The notes under the pieces: model-generated | Told to the model about the DNA's origin: nothing | Databases searched by the model: none | Seen by the model: the letters and a program-made list of their open reading frames with translations, nothing else | From: Streptomyces sp. NRRL B-1140 | GTDB lineage: Bacteria; Actinomycetota; Actinomycetes; Streptomycetales; Streptomycetaceae | NCBI RefSeq assembly: GCF_001280065.1 | Contig: NZ_LGEA01000090.1 | Span: 62,001 to 126,000, forward strand | Length of the DNA: 64,000 nt | Direction: 5' to 3' | Shown here: positions 45,648 through 54,146 of the stretch, in pieces | How positions within the stretch are numbered: the stretch's first letter is position 1 | How the letters are laid out: every line of letters begins with the position of its first letter | Made by a program: the position numbers and the translations under genes

Positions 45648-46844
45648 TCAGACCCGCTGCGGCTGTTCCCGCTCGGTGGCCCGGACACCCGCCGGGTCGC
45701 TCACAGCGGTGGAGCGGCGGGAGGGGTCGGGCACGACGGTGGCCAGGCCCACCAGCGCCATGACCGCACCCAGCCAGAGCGGGGCGCGCAAGCCCCAGTT
45801 GTCGATGACGACTGCGCCGACGGAGGAGCCGATGATGACGCCGAGCGTGATGAACGAGGTGTGCACGGTGTTGACCAGCGGTCCCGCCCCGCCGGTGCGC
45901 TGAACGCGGGTCACCATCGCCGGGTTCATGGTGACGCCGACGAGCCCGACGCCCATCATGCAGACGACGGCCGGGACGGGCAGGCCGGCGAGCAGCGCGA
46001 AGCCGGCGAGGAAGGCGGTGTTCAGGACCAGCCCTGCGGCGAGCACCGGCACGGTGTGACGGTCGGCGAGGCGCCCGACGACGGTGTTGCCGACGACGGT
46101 GGCGGCACCGTAGGCGATCAGCAGGAAGGGGACGGTACCGGCGGAGAAGCCGGTGACGTCGGTGAGGATCGGGTTGAGATAGCTGAAGGCCGAGAAGCTG
46201 GCGCCGATGATGAGCGTGCTGGTGGACAGCACCAGCCACAGGCGCGGCTTCCTGAACACGCCGAGCTCCGCACGCAGTCCGTTGTCGCCCTCGGCGCGCT
46301 CGACGCGAGGCACACCGAGAAGGGTGGCCAGCGCGGCGATCACCGTGATCAGGGTGATCACCCAGAACGCCGCACGCCAGCCGAGCCGTTCGCCCACCAG
46401 GGTCGACAGCGGCAGCCCGAGCAGGGTGCCGAGCATGAGGCCGTTCATCGCGACCGCGATGGCACGGCCCCGGACCTCGGAGCGGGTGATCCGGGCGCAC
46501 ATCGAGATCCCCACGCCGAAGAAGGCCTGGGAGGCGACGCCGCTGATGATCCGGGCGGCCATCATCGCGGCGTAGCCGTTCGCGGTGGCGGCGAGGACGT
46601 TGCCCGTCAGGAAGATGGCGAACAGCACCATCAGTGCCGTGCGCGCCGGGAGTTTCATGAGCGCCACGGTGAGGAACGGCCCGCCGGCCGCCATGGCCAC
46701 CGCGAACGCGGTGATGAGATACCCGATCTGCGGAATGGTCGCGTCCAGCCCATCGGCCATCTGGGGCATCAGCCCGGCGACCACGAACTCACTGGTCACC
46801 ATGGCGAAGATGCCGAGCGCCAGGACGTATACGGCACGTGGCAC
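45648..46844 (-). CDS. MFS efflux transporter (DHA1 family)
   Basis: 398 residues with 12 membrane segments starting MPRAVYVLALGIFAMVTSEFVVAGLMPQMA, typical of the AraJ/YdhP type drug:proton antiporters. The start is a GTG at 46844 behind AAGGAG. It lies downstream of a TetR regulator on the same strand and carries a matching operator (46917-46932), so it is probably de-repressed when the regulator binds its ligand. A 9-bp tandem repeat sits in its leader. Confidence 0.88.
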   Translation of the reverse strand: MPRAVYVLALGIFAMVTSEFVVAGLMPQMADGLDATIPQIGYLITAFAVAMAAGGPFLTVALMKLPARTALMVLFAIFLTGNVLAATANGYAAMMAARIISGVASQAFFGVGISMCARITRSEVRGRAIAVAMNGLMLGTLLGLPLSTLVGERLGWRAAFWVITLITVIAALATLLGVPRVERAEGDNGLRAELGVFRKPRLWLVLSTSTLIIGASFSAFSYLNPILTDVTGFSAGTVPFLLIAYGAATVVGNTVVGRLADRHTVPVLAAGLVLNTAFLAGFALLAGLPVPAVVCMMGVGLVGVTMNPAMVTRVQRTGGAGPLVNTVHTSFITLGVIIGSSVGAVVIDNWGLRAPLWLGAVMALVGLATVVPDPSRRSTAVSDPAGVRATEREQPQRV

Positions 46845-46863
46845 GGTTTCGGTCTCCTTGGGA

Positions 46864-46890
46864 ATTTCCGGGATTTCCGGGATTTCCGGG
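46864..46890 (-). repeat. Three tandem 9-bp repeats in the MFS leader
   Basis: ATTTCCGGG occurs three times in a row (46864-46890), flanked by degenerate copies. It lies between the operator and the ribosome site of the MFS gene. Such a short tandem array can change copy number by slippage. Confidence 0.9.
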
Positions 46891-46916
46891 ATCTACGGGC
46901 TTGGAGGGCGCCGTTA

Positions 46917-46932
46917 TGTATCGGTCAGTTCA
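46917..46932. promoter_or_regulatory. Putative TetR operator upstream of the MFS gene
   Basis: TGTATCGGTCAGTTCA is an imperfect palindrome. It matches the element before the tetR gene (47646-47661, minus-strand reading TGCACCGGTCAATCCA), and the shared consensus TGYAYCGGTCARTYCA continues into AAAA in both. Its presence at both promoters and nowhere else noticed supports the link between regulator and pump. Confidence 0.7.
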
Positions 46933-47029
46933 AAATTTGGGCATGCGTGTGCGCATCCGGGAGTGTGTGTTCGCAGGCGGTGAGCCGGTACCCGGTGGGC
47001 TGGGGAAGGGGAAGGGGAAGGGGAGGGGA

Positions 47030-47626
47030 TCAGTGGGTGAGGGCGTCCAAGGTGACCTCGGCGATCGACTCCATCGCGGCACGGTCTGCGCCGCCCTGGC
47101 CCGAGACGCGCATGCCGGCGATCGCCGCGTTGAGGAACCGGGCCAGCGCGCCGGTGTCCCGGGTGGAGGTGATACTGCCGTCCCGCCGGCCCTCCTCGAC
47201 GACCGCCCGCAAGGCCGTCAGCCGGCGGGCTGTGTCACGCTCCAGCATGCGCGCCGCGCCGGTGTCGCGGGCGGCCAGCTCGACCGTGGTGTTCACCGTC
47301 AGGCAGCCGATGCTGCGGCCCTCCGCCCGGTGTTCCGCGTCGCCGTCGATGACCATGGTGAAGAGCGTGCGGATGCGGTCGGCGCCGTTGAGCCGCGAAT
47401 CCTCCAGGACGGCCAGCTGCGCGGTCGTCATGGTGTCGATGTAGCGGCTCAGCGCGCGCTCGAACAGGTCGTGCTTGCTCTTGAACGTGTTGTAGACGCT
47501 GCTGCGCCCCAGTCCCGTGGCGTCGCACAGGTCCTGTGTGGAAGTGGCCTCATAGCCCTTCTTCCAGAACGTGTGCATCGCCGCGTCCAGGGCCCGCTCC
47601 TCGTCGAACATCCTCGGTCGGGCCAT
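47030..47626 (-). CDS. TetR-family repressor
   Basis: 198 residues. The N-terminal helix-turn-helix is ALDAAMHTFWKKGYEATSTQDLCDATGLGRSSVYNTFKSKHDLF, followed by an all-helical ligand domain with a conserved GCLTVN string. It probably represses itself and the MFS gene 185 bases downstream. The ATG at 47626 lies only 6 bases after a -10 box, so the mRNA is probably leaderless. Confidence 0.9.
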   Translation of the reverse strand: MARPRMFDEERALDAAMHTFWKKGYEATSTQDLCDATGLGRSSVYNTFKSKHDLFERALSRYIDTMTTAQLAVLEDSRLNGADRIRTLFTMVIDGDAEHRAEGRSIGCLTVNTTVELAARDTGAARMLERDTARRLTALRAVVEEGRRDGSITSTRDTGALARFLNAAIAGMRVSGQGGADRAAMESIAEVTLDALTH

Positions 47627-47632
47627 GGCGTC

Positions 47633-47662
47633 ACCCTAACCGTTTTGGATTGACCGGTGCAA
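47633..47662 (-). promoter_or_regulatory. Leaderless promoter and operator of the tetR gene
   Basis: On the minus strand: -35 TTGCAC (47657-47662), an 18-base spacer, -10 TAGGGT (47633-47638), then the ATG at 47626 at or next to the expected +1. The operator copy TGCACCGGTCAATCCA (47646-47661) overlaps the -35 box and spacer, which suits autorepression. Confidence 0.7.
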
Positions 47663-47692
47663 TACGGGGCGGCGGGCCGGACTCCGGTCGCG

Positions 47693-48895
47693 TCAGCCGG
47701 ACTTGACGGAGTTGCGGCGGCGGACGGCGACCACCAGGCCGCCTCCCAGCACCGCGGCGGCTGCCGCGGCACCGGCGAGGAGCGGGGTGCCGTCGGAGCC
47801 GGTCGCGGCGAGGTTGCCGCCGGTGGAGCCACCGGTCGTGGAGCCCTCCGAAGCCGTCGCGGACGGCGAGGGGGAGGTCGTGGCGCCCGTGCCGCCGGCG
47901 GCCTGGCCCTCGGGGTCGTTGCCGTTGCCGCCGTCGCCCGCACCGCCGTCGGCGCCGTCCGAGGGACTCGGCTCGGGCTCGTAGTCGCTCGGCAGGTCGA
48001 TGCCGATCGAGGCGATGTTGTTGGCGCGGTTCTTGTCGTAAGCGGGGACGATGTCGTAGACGGACGACGCCTTGATCTCGCCCTCGGTGTCCTGCGCGGA
48101 CTTCGCGATCTTCAAGGTGAAGGTGTACATGAGGGACTGGCCGACGTCGAGGGTGCCGTCCTGCGGCCAGCACACGTACTTCGGCTTGCCGGTGGTGCCC
48201 TGCGGTGCGCTCGGCCCGTCGATCCCGAACGGCGCGCAGTCCTTCGGCACCTTCACGGCGACCGTGCCCGGCGGGATCTGCACCAGCAGACCGGGAAGGT
48301 CGTCGCTCTCCTGGTTCTGCACCCAGCCCGGGCCGTCGTTGCGCAGGGTCGCCGTGACCGACTGCTCCCCGCCCGCCAGCGCCTCCATCTCCTCACCCAC
48401 CGCGACCAGATCGGCGGTGTTGTCCGCGGTCAGGGTGAGCCGCCGGTAGCTGTCGCCGAACCCCTCGCCCGGGGCGTCACCGCTCGCGCTCGTGCCGTAC
48501 TCGACGGACTCCATCAGGGCGTTGTCCAGCGCCTTGAAGCGGACGGGTGTGGTGACGGAGGCGCCGGGCTCGACGACCGTGTCCAGTTCACAGACCGCCT
48601 GCCTGACCTGGTCCTCGACGGTCGAGTAGGTGCAGCCCTTCACCTGCTCGGGGAAGTCCAGCCCACGCGTCAGACGCACCCGGAAGGTGACCCCGTCCAC
48701 GGCGGCCGTGCCCTGGTTGGTGAGGGTGACGGACTTGTCGTAGACCTCGCCCGGCTTGGGGGTCGCGGACGGCAGGGCGGACACGACCAGCTCGGGCTCG
48801 CCCCCCTCCGCGTGCGCCAGGGGCGCGGCGACAGCGGGACCGGCGACGGCGAGCACGACGGTGGCCAGGACGGCTGCCGAGGGGCGGAGGTGCAC
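47693..48895 (-). CDS. Secreted LAATG cell-wall anchored protein
   Basis: 400 residues. The signal peptide is about residues 1-29 (cleavage near AHA). The body (about 30-285) has repeated beta-rich segments such as SVTLTNQGTAAVDGVTFRVRLT, like DUF11/CARDB-type adhesion or stalk domains. A Gly/Ser/Thr-rich spacer, the sorting motif LAATG, a hydrophobic helix and RRRN follow, the class E sortase signal. It is therefore a probable surface-anchored protein. The start is a GTG at 48895 with GAGGAG about 8 bases upstream. Confidence 0.82.
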   Translation of the reverse strand: MHLRPSAAVLATVVLAVAGPAVAAPLAHAEGGEPELVVSALPSATPKPGEVYDKSVTLTNQGTAAVDGVTFRVRLTRGLDFPEQVKGCTYSTVEDQVRQAVCELDTVVEPGASVTTPVRFKALDNALMESVEYGTSASGDAPGEGFGDSYRRLTLTADNTADLVAVGEEMEALAGGEQSVTATLRNDGPGWVQNQESDDLPGLLVQIPPGTVAVKVPKDCAPFGIDGPSAPQGTTGKPKYVCWPQDGTLDVGQSLMYTFTLKIAKSAQDTEGEIKASSVYDIVPAYDKNRANNIASIGIDLPSDYEPEPSPSDGADGGAGDGGNGNDPEGQAAGGTGATTSPSPSATASEGSTTGGSTGGNLAATGSDGTPLLAGAAAAAAVLGGGLVVAVRRRNSVKSG

Positions 48896-49105
48896 GGTGA
48901 TTCTCCTCGTCGAAACAGGGGACGGACGGACCGGAGCATCGCCTACCGGTCATGTCCTGGACACCTGAGAGGCACTCGGGGTTGTGCGGGACTCTCCGCG
49001 CGCCGTGCCGTGAACGTCACAACGACCCGAGTCGCCCGCCGGATTGCCCCGTTGCGCCCTGAACGCGCCCTTCTCCGCGCCGGAACTCCCGCACATGCTC
49101 GAGTC

Positions 49106-49594
49106 ATGGGGGACACAGAAGCGTCGAGCATCATCCCGTTACCCGACCCCGACGGACACCGGCAGCGGCCCCCTGACGCGCCGCGCCCGTGGGAGCACAC
49201 CGACCGGGCACAGGCCGCGATGGAAGGCGCCACCGGCCCCGAGCCACCCGCCCCACCCGAGTGCCCCCACTGCGGGCTGACCGGTGAGCGGCACATCACG
49301 TACTACGGCACACATGTCCTCCTCGAACCGGGCATGCCGGTACCCGCGCACATGGTGCCCGCATGGCACCGCTGGTACGTGGACTCCAACGGCACGGCGT
49401 GGAACAGCCGCCAGGACGAGCCCGCCCCCGGCGCGGTGTGCCGCGTCCCGCATCGCATCGCCTGCCCCGGTCTGAGGCCCGAGGAGGCCGGCTTGTGGCT
49501 GTGGTTGGACGCGGTACGAGCGGAGAACGAACACCGGGCGCTGCGGAAGGCCAACGGTCAAACCCTCTTGGACCCCCGCCCGCGTGCCTGTTGA
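49106..49594 (+). CDS. Cysteine-containing hypothetical protein (DUF6083-like)
   Basis: 162 residues. A Pro-rich N-terminus (1-60) precedes a region with ECPHCGLTGERHITYYG, WYVDSNGTAWNSRQDEP and VCRVPHRIACPG. The CPHC and C...C pairs could bind zinc. The pattern recalls the Streptomyces family DUF6083, but I cannot confirm this. The start is an ATG at 49106. It lies at the edge of the lower-GC patch. Confidence 0.6.
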   Translation: MGDTEASSIIPLPDPDGHRQRPPDAPRPWEHTDRAQAAMEGATGPEPPAPPECPHCGLTGERHITYYGTHVLLEPGMPVPAHMVPAWHRWYVDSNGTAWNSRQDEPAPGAVCRVPHRIACPGLRPEEAGLWLWLDAVRAENEHRALRKANGQTLLDPRPRAC

Positions 49595-49791
49595 CGCCGA
49601 GGGGCGATGCCGATGACTTCGTCGGGTTTCCGAAGCCCCACGCTCTGCGGAGCGCCACAGTTCGGGCGTGAAGGGGCGTCTCTTCCTGTCCCTCTCGCGA
49701 GGTGGCCGGATGGGCCGGCGGTCCGACTCCCAGTGCTGGACGTCAGTGTGAAGCTTGGCGACTATGGCTATGGACGGCCGAGGGGGGCGGG

Positions 49792-49974
49792 GTGGCGGGA
49801 CAGGTCTGGCGCAAGAGCTCACGATCCGCTACTGGCGCAAACTGCCTTGAGGTGGCATACGTCGTCGACATCATATGGCTTCGTGATTCAAAGCTGACGG
49901 TAAGTCGACGGATATACCTGACGAAGGGGAGCTGGGATGCATTCCTTCATTGGCTCAATGCCCGCACACCCTGA
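49792..49974 (+). CDS. DUF397 protein without its usual XRE partner
   Basis: 60 residues. VWRKSSRSATGANCLEVAY then IIWLRDSKLT and WDAFLHWL are the DUF397 pattern. The start is a GTG at 49792 behind AGGGGGG. DUF397 genes usually sit beside an XRE/DUF5753 regulator in Streptomyces, where the pair influences development and antibiotic production; here no such regulator is adjacent. The codon use is less GC-biased than in the core genes. Confidence 0.8.
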   Translation: MAGQVWRKSSRSATGANCLEVAYVVDIIWLRDSKLTVSRRIYLTKGSWDAFLHWLNARTP

Positions 49975-50052
49975 CAACCGCCCCCTTCCTGTATCGCGTC
50001 GATCCGATCTCTTCAGGTGAATGCCGGTCCTTGTCAAGCATAAGAGGCGCGG

Positions 50053-50694
50053 ATGAGGTATCGAAAACTGTGGAAACAGCGGATCCTGTGGGCTGTCGCG
50101 GGGGTAGGGGCTATGGCGCTCGTAGCCTTGTCTCCTTTCATCTTGCGCGCTGTGGCGCCCGTGGGGATGGACTGGAACAGGTTGAGTGAGGTCGGCCAAG
50201 TCTACGGAGCGGTAGCCGTCCTCTTCTCTGCGGCAGCCTTCCTCGGTGCCGTGATCTCCATCTGGCATCAAGCAAAGCAGACTCGCATCATGCATGAAGA
50301 GATCCGATCATCCATGCACAAAGAACTGATACTCCGTGCTTTGGATGACGAGACGCTCGCGCACTGCTGGGAGCCGCCGCCGGAACCTCTTACTTTCCTG
50401 GAAAATCGGCAACACGCCTTCTGTAATCTGATCTACCGTCTCTGGCTCTCGGACTATGTGGTGGGTCGCGTAACTCTAGCGGCCACTAAAATCACATTGG
50501 AGGTGCACTTCAAAGGTGAAGTCGCGCGCCGTCATTGGCGAATCTATGGCCAGGGGTGGCTCGACTGGGCTACGGCCAATCTGAATAAGCGTGAGCAGGA
50601 GTTCGTCTCGCTCACCCAGTCCATATTCGAGGCTGCCGTGGCTGCCGGGCCGCCGGTGGCGGCGCATCGCTACTTTGAGCCACCCAGAGTCTGA
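50053..50694 (+). CDS. DUF6082-like membrane protein
   Basis: 213 residues. Two membrane helices (about 11-33 and 50-70) are followed by a cytoplasmic domain starting KQTRIMHEEIRSSMHKELILRALDDE and containing FCNLIYRLWLSDYVVG. I associate this layout with DUF6082 of actinomycetes, function unknown. Codon use is clearly less GC-rich than in the housekeeping genes, suggesting transfer together with the neighbouring nuclease genes. Confidence 0.6.
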   Translation: MRYRKLWKQRILWAVAGVGAMALVALSPFILRAVAPVGMDWNRLSEVGQVYGAVAVLFSAAAFLGAVISIWHQAKQTRIMHEEIRSSMHKELILRALDDETLAHCWEPPPEPLTFLENRQHAFCNLIYRLWLSDYVVGRVTLAATKITLEVHFKGEVARRHWRIYGQGWLDWATANLNKREQEFVSLTQSIFEAAVAAGPPVAAHRYFEPPRV

Positions 50695-50810
50695 GGGTGG
50701 ACGACGGCACTCCCGTCCGGGTGCTGCGCCGGGCGTGGCTGAGCGAACGGCCCCGGATGCTCGCGCACAGCGATGAACGAGACGGAAACCGACCAGGTTG
50801 TGCGGCCCGG

Positions 50811-51800
50811 TCAGGGCCCGCCTTCGGGCGGCAACAGGGTGCGGCTGTGATGCCAGGGCGGCTGATCTCTTCCGTCTGCCCACCGGTCGAGCCGGTCGGC
50901 GTGCACGATCTCTATGCCCGAAGCCTTGGCCAGTCGAGCCGCAGGGGCGGTGACGGTTCCGGTGGTCACCAGCACCGCCACGTCGGCATGGTGGATGTTG
51001 AACACGGTTCCGGCAAACCTCTGCAGATCGGGGCTGGCGACTTTGCCCCGGTACTGCTTGCACTGGATTACCACCTTGCGCCCGTCAGGGGTGTAGGCGA
51101 CGACGTCCGCTCCAAGGTCCCCGGCCCCGCCGATCGCCTGCACCCGGGTACAGCCGTCCTTACGGCACAACTCGGCGACGGCGTACTCGAACTCGGTCGG
51201 CGACAAGGCGAACCAGTCGGGTACCGCACGTGACTCGGCTGGAGCGGGAGCGGTCGTCTCCAGAGCACGCGCCTGCTCTTTCAGAGACGCGGTCAGCCGA
51301 AGAAGGCTCTGGTAGCGCTCCGCACGGCCGTCGGGGGCCCCGAAGGCGGCTTGGAGAGTGCGGTAGGCGTCTTCCGCCTCGCGGAGTCGGAGGGTGTAGC
51401 TCTCCGGGCTGTAGCTGGTCCAGGACCCTGCGGACAGGATCTCGCCCACGGTCACCTTGTGGAACAGCCGTCTGCCGTTGATGAACGACACGACCTGACT
51501 GATGGTGTCGAATTCCCCGATACGGTGCTGAACGAGCCGCACGGTGGCCTGGCCGTCGTCGACGGCGTCGATGCCGATGCCCAGTTCGGCAGGCATGTCC
51601 CAGCAGTCGTACCGGTGGTCGTAGGTGCCCGTGTACTGCTTCGACTCCAGCACGGTGCCGCTGCCGAGGATGTCCTTGCGTGCCTCCTCCATCGCTGCCG
51701 TCCATGCGGCGCGCACGCTGTCGGACATGCCCGCAAGTGCCTTCTCGGCGGCGGCCCGGATCGTGACATCGCTGACGTGCCCGGGGTCCCCGAACCACAT
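50811..51800 (-). CDS. Mrr-type restriction endonuclease
   Basis: 329 residues. The N-terminal ~195 residues form an unrecognised recognition or sensor region. The C-terminal Mrr catalytic domain (about 200-310) has FEYAVAELCRKDG, then GGAGDLGADVVA with Asp232 and VVIQCKQYR with Gln246 and Lys248, i.e. the PD-(D/E)xK-type D...QxK core. Such enzymes cut modified or foreign DNA. The ATG at 51800 has a strong AAGGAGG site, which rules out longer forms. It is divergent from a DUF262 nuclease gene, 182 bases away. Confidence 0.85.
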   Translation of the reverse strand: MWFGDPGHVSDVTIRAAAEKALAGMSDSVRAAWTAAMEEARKDILGSGTVLESKQYTGTYDHRYDCWDMPAELGIGIDAVDDGQATVRLVQHRIGEFDTISQVVSFINGRRLFHKVTVGEILSAGSWTSYSPESYTLRLREAEDAYRTLQAAFGAPDGRAERYQSLLRLTASLKEQARALETTAPAPAESRAVPDWFALSPTEFEYAVAELCRKDGCTRVQAIGGAGDLGADVVAYTPDGRKVVIQCKQYRGKVASPDLQRFAGTVFNIHHADVAVLVTTGTVTAPAARLAKASGIEIVHADRLDRWADGRDQPPWHHSRTLLPPEGGP

Positions 51801-51860
51801 GTGTGCCGATCCTCCTTCGCCCTCTCCTGACGCACGCCAGGGTGAACAGCTCATGATGCT

Positions 51861-51874
51861 AGGTCCACGGACCT
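51861..51874. promoter_or_regulatory. Palindrome in the divergent restriction-gene promoter region
   Basis: AGGTCC-AC-GGACCT is a perfect 6-bp inverted repeat in the 182-base spacer between the two nuclease genes. A TACGCT at 51942-51947 could be the -10 box of the rightward gene. The palindrome may be an operator shared by both. Confidence 0.4.
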
Positions 51875-51982
51875 TTAGCTCAAGTGACCTTGCAAGTGCG
51901 GACGTTCACAGGAAGGGCGATCAAATTCTGCGCTGCGCCGTTACGCTGCGATGACCATGCAGGTACTGGGACCGGAGGGGCG

Positions 51983-53845
51983 ATGCAAGCCGGCGACGTC
52001 AAGCTGGGGAAGGTATTCGCGAACGACCACCAGAGCGTGATCCCGATCTTCCAGAGGCCCTATGTATGGGATCAGGAGGACAACTGGGAACCCTTGTGGA
52101 TGGACGTCCGGACGGCGGCGGAGGAAGTGGAGGCGGAGACGGAGCCCCAGAGTGGTACGGGGCAGTCGAAGCCGCGCACCTACTTCCTGGGCGCCGTGGT
52201 CGTACAGGAGCGATACCGGCCGCCCCGGCGCCTCGGTTCGTCCCACATCATCGACGGCCAGCAGCGTATGACCACGCTGCAGATCCTCTTCGCGGCAGCT
52301 CGGGCTGTCGCCCACGACATTGCCGCCGACAGCGTCGTCGGTCGTTTCACGAGTCTGCTGGAGAACCGGGCGGAGACGGTTCACGAGGCGTACCCGGACG
52401 ACCGCTACAAAGTCTGGCCGCTCCCTCAGGACCGTGCGGCATTCCTCTGGGCCGTACGCGGGAGCGACGACGACGGTGCGGCGCCCGCCCCCGACCACCG
52501 GCTGGTCCGCGCCCGCGTGTGGTTCGAGCAGGAGATCGGCGACTGGGCCAAGGCCGCGCCCAGCCCGGTCCAGCGGCTTGACGACCTGTTCTACACGCTT
52601 CAAGAGCGCATGCAGCTCGTCGAGATCGTCCTGGACGCGGGTGACGACCCGCAGGTGATCTTCGAGGCGCTGAATCACCGTGGCGTGCGCCTTGACGCCG
52701 CGGACCTCGTGAAGAACCTCCTTTTCCAAACCGTCGAGTCGCAGGGGGAGCACCAGCACTCCGAAGAGCTGTTGATGAACGCCTGGCTGCCTCTGGATGC
52801 CGAACCCTGGCGCGGTCAGGTCACCACAGGACGCATCAGGCGTGCCCTGATCGACTTGCTCCTGGCTTACTGGCTGACTGTTCAAAAGCGTCAAGACGTG
52901 CTGGTGGAGCACCTCTTCGCCGACTTCAAGAAGTGGCTGCCGGAAAGTGGCCGGCAGGCTTCGGACGTGATCCGGGACATCAGGCATTATGCCGAGACGT
53001 ATCAGCGGGTTCGGGGATTGCCGCTGACCGATCCCACCGGCCGATTGCTCGACCGCATGCAGACCATGACGACGACGCCGTGGCCGGTACTGCTCTATCT
53101 GCACGCGACAGACGACGTACCGAACGACCAGCGAGCGATCGCGGCCCGCGCCATCGACTCCTTTCTCATGCGGCGAGCCGTGTGCCTGATGACGACGAAG
53201 GACTACAACCGACTCTTCGTCCAGGTACTGGCCGACGCTCAGCAGAGCGATCCCGCTCGGGCAGGTCAGGCCGTCGTGCGCAGCCTTTGGAATCAAACGG
53301 CCGATGCCCGGCTGTGGCCTGACGACCGGACATTTCTTGCCGCCCTGATCGCTAACGATCTCTACCGTCGTTCCTATCGTGCCCGGTTGAAGGCTCTGCT
53401 GGTCGGACTGGAGAATCATCTGCGGACGCCGAAGACCGAGCACGCGCCGGCACTTTCCAGTGCGGACCCTCGGCTGAACATTGAGCACGTTCTGCCGCAG
53501 AAATGGGAGACGCACTGGCCGCTGAACGACGGTGACGGCGAGGAGAGCTTGAAGAAACGACATGAGGCAGTCCACCAGCTCGGCAATCTCACGCTCACCA
53601 CCACGAAGCTCAACCCGTCGTTGAGCAACCGGGAATGGCCTCATAAGAAGGACAGCCTGAGTGCTCACAGCCTTCTGCGGCTGACGACGTCGTCAGTGCT
53701 CTCCGCGCCGGAGGAGCTTCGGGACAAGTGGAGCAACGAGCGTTGGGCCGAGCGCTGGGACGAGGACCGGATTCAGCTGCGCACCTTGTGGCTTGCCCAT
53801 ATCGCCCTACAGGCATGGCCGAAGCCCAAGGGTGACACCGCCTGA
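51983..53845 (+). CDS. DUF262-DUF1524 (GmrSD-like) restriction protein
   Basis: 620 residues. The DUF262 half has IPIFQRPYVWDQED (20-33) and IDGQQRMTTLQ (90-100), the ParB/Srx-like NTPase motifs of GmrS. The DUF1524 half has NIEHVLPQKWE with His502 and LGNLTLTTTKLNPSLSN, the HNH-type nuclease of GmrD. Single-chain GmrSD proteins are type IV enzymes that cleave modified phage DNA; similar fusions (BrxU, SspE) accompany BREX and phosphorothioate systems, of which no other component is seen. The ATG at 51983 follows GGAGGGG. Confidence 0.85.
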   Translation: MQAGDVKLGKVFANDHQSVIPIFQRPYVWDQEDNWEPLWMDVRTAAEEVEAETEPQSGTGQSKPRTYFLGAVVVQERYRPPRRLGSSHIIDGQQRMTTLQILFAAARAVAHDIAADSVVGRFTSLLENRAETVHEAYPDDRYKVWPLPQDRAAFLWAVRGSDDDGAAPAPDHRLVRARVWFEQEIGDWAKAAPSPVQRLDDLFYTLQERMQLVEIVLDAGDDPQVIFEALNHRGVRLDAADLVKNLLFQTVESQGEHQHSEELLMNAWLPLDAEPWRGQVTTGRIRRALIDLLLAYWLTVQKRQDVLVEHLFADFKKWLPESGRQASDVIRDIRHYAETYQRVRGLPLTDPTGRLLDRMQTMTTTPWPVLLYLHATDDVPNDQRAIAARAIDSFLMRRAVCLMTTKDYNRLFVQVLADAQQSDPARAGQAVVRSLWNQTADARLWPDDRTFLAALIANDLYRRSYRARLKALLVGLENHLRTPKTEHAPALSSADPRLNIEHVLPQKWETHWPLNDGDGEESLKKRHEAVHQLGNLTLTTTKLNPSLSNREWPHKKDSLSAHSLLRLTTSSVLSAPEELRDKWSNERWAERWDEDRIQLRTLWLAHIALQAWPKPKGDTA

Positions 53846-54016
53846 CGAACGGGCAGGTCATCCTGCGTGGCGATGTCAGCGGTCGAGTCACCGCGTTCCC
53901 CTCCGGAACATCTTCGAGTAGCCCCGCTGTGGCGCCTCGCCCTCACCTGCGGTGCGGGGCACCGCACATTCCTCGCTCGTATCCGTAAACATAGACGAGA
54001 ACTGAGACGGGCAGCC

Positions 54017-54058
54017 GGAGGGGTGGCACCCCGCCGGGGCGCCACCCCTCCGTTTTTT
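54017..54058 (+). terminator. Terminator after the GmrSD-like gene
   Basis: An 11-bp perfect stem (54017-54027 with 54041-54051) with a GC-rich loop is followed by T6 (54053-54058). The T-run faces right, so it ends transcripts from the DUF262 gene rather than from the tRNA on the other strand. Confidence 0.88.
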
Positions 54059-54074
54059 CTGGTCAGACAAGCAG

Positions 54075-54146
54075 AAGCCGCGGCGGGATTCGAACCCGCG
54101 TAACTCGCTTTGCAGGCGAGTCCCTGAACCACTCGGGCACACGGCC
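54075..54146 (-). tRNA. tRNA-Cys (GCA)
   Basis: A 72-base cloverleaf on the minus strand. The acceptor stem is GGCCGTG with CGCGGCT (two wobble pairs). The anticodon arm is CTCGC-CTGCAAA-GCGAG with anticodon GCA, and the T arm is GCGGG-TTCGAAT-CCCGC. The discriminator is U73, required by cysteinyl-tRNA synthetase; CCA is not encoded. The 3' end points toward the restriction-gene patch. Confidence 0.95.

Noticed and set aside
46990..47030. GGGGAA repeats just past the tetR stop as a functional array
   Set aside because: A short imperfect purine run in non-coding DNA; no pairing or motif supports a function.
54017..54058. Hairpin next to tRNA-Cys considered as the tRNA terminator
   Set aside because: Its T-run points the other way, so it serves the rightward DUF262 transcript.
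54075..54146. Second copy of the tRNA-Cys 3' end as an attachment site flanking the defence genes
   Set aside because: No duplicate of the T-arm or acceptor sequence was found by eye between 49 and 54 kb, and no integrase is present.
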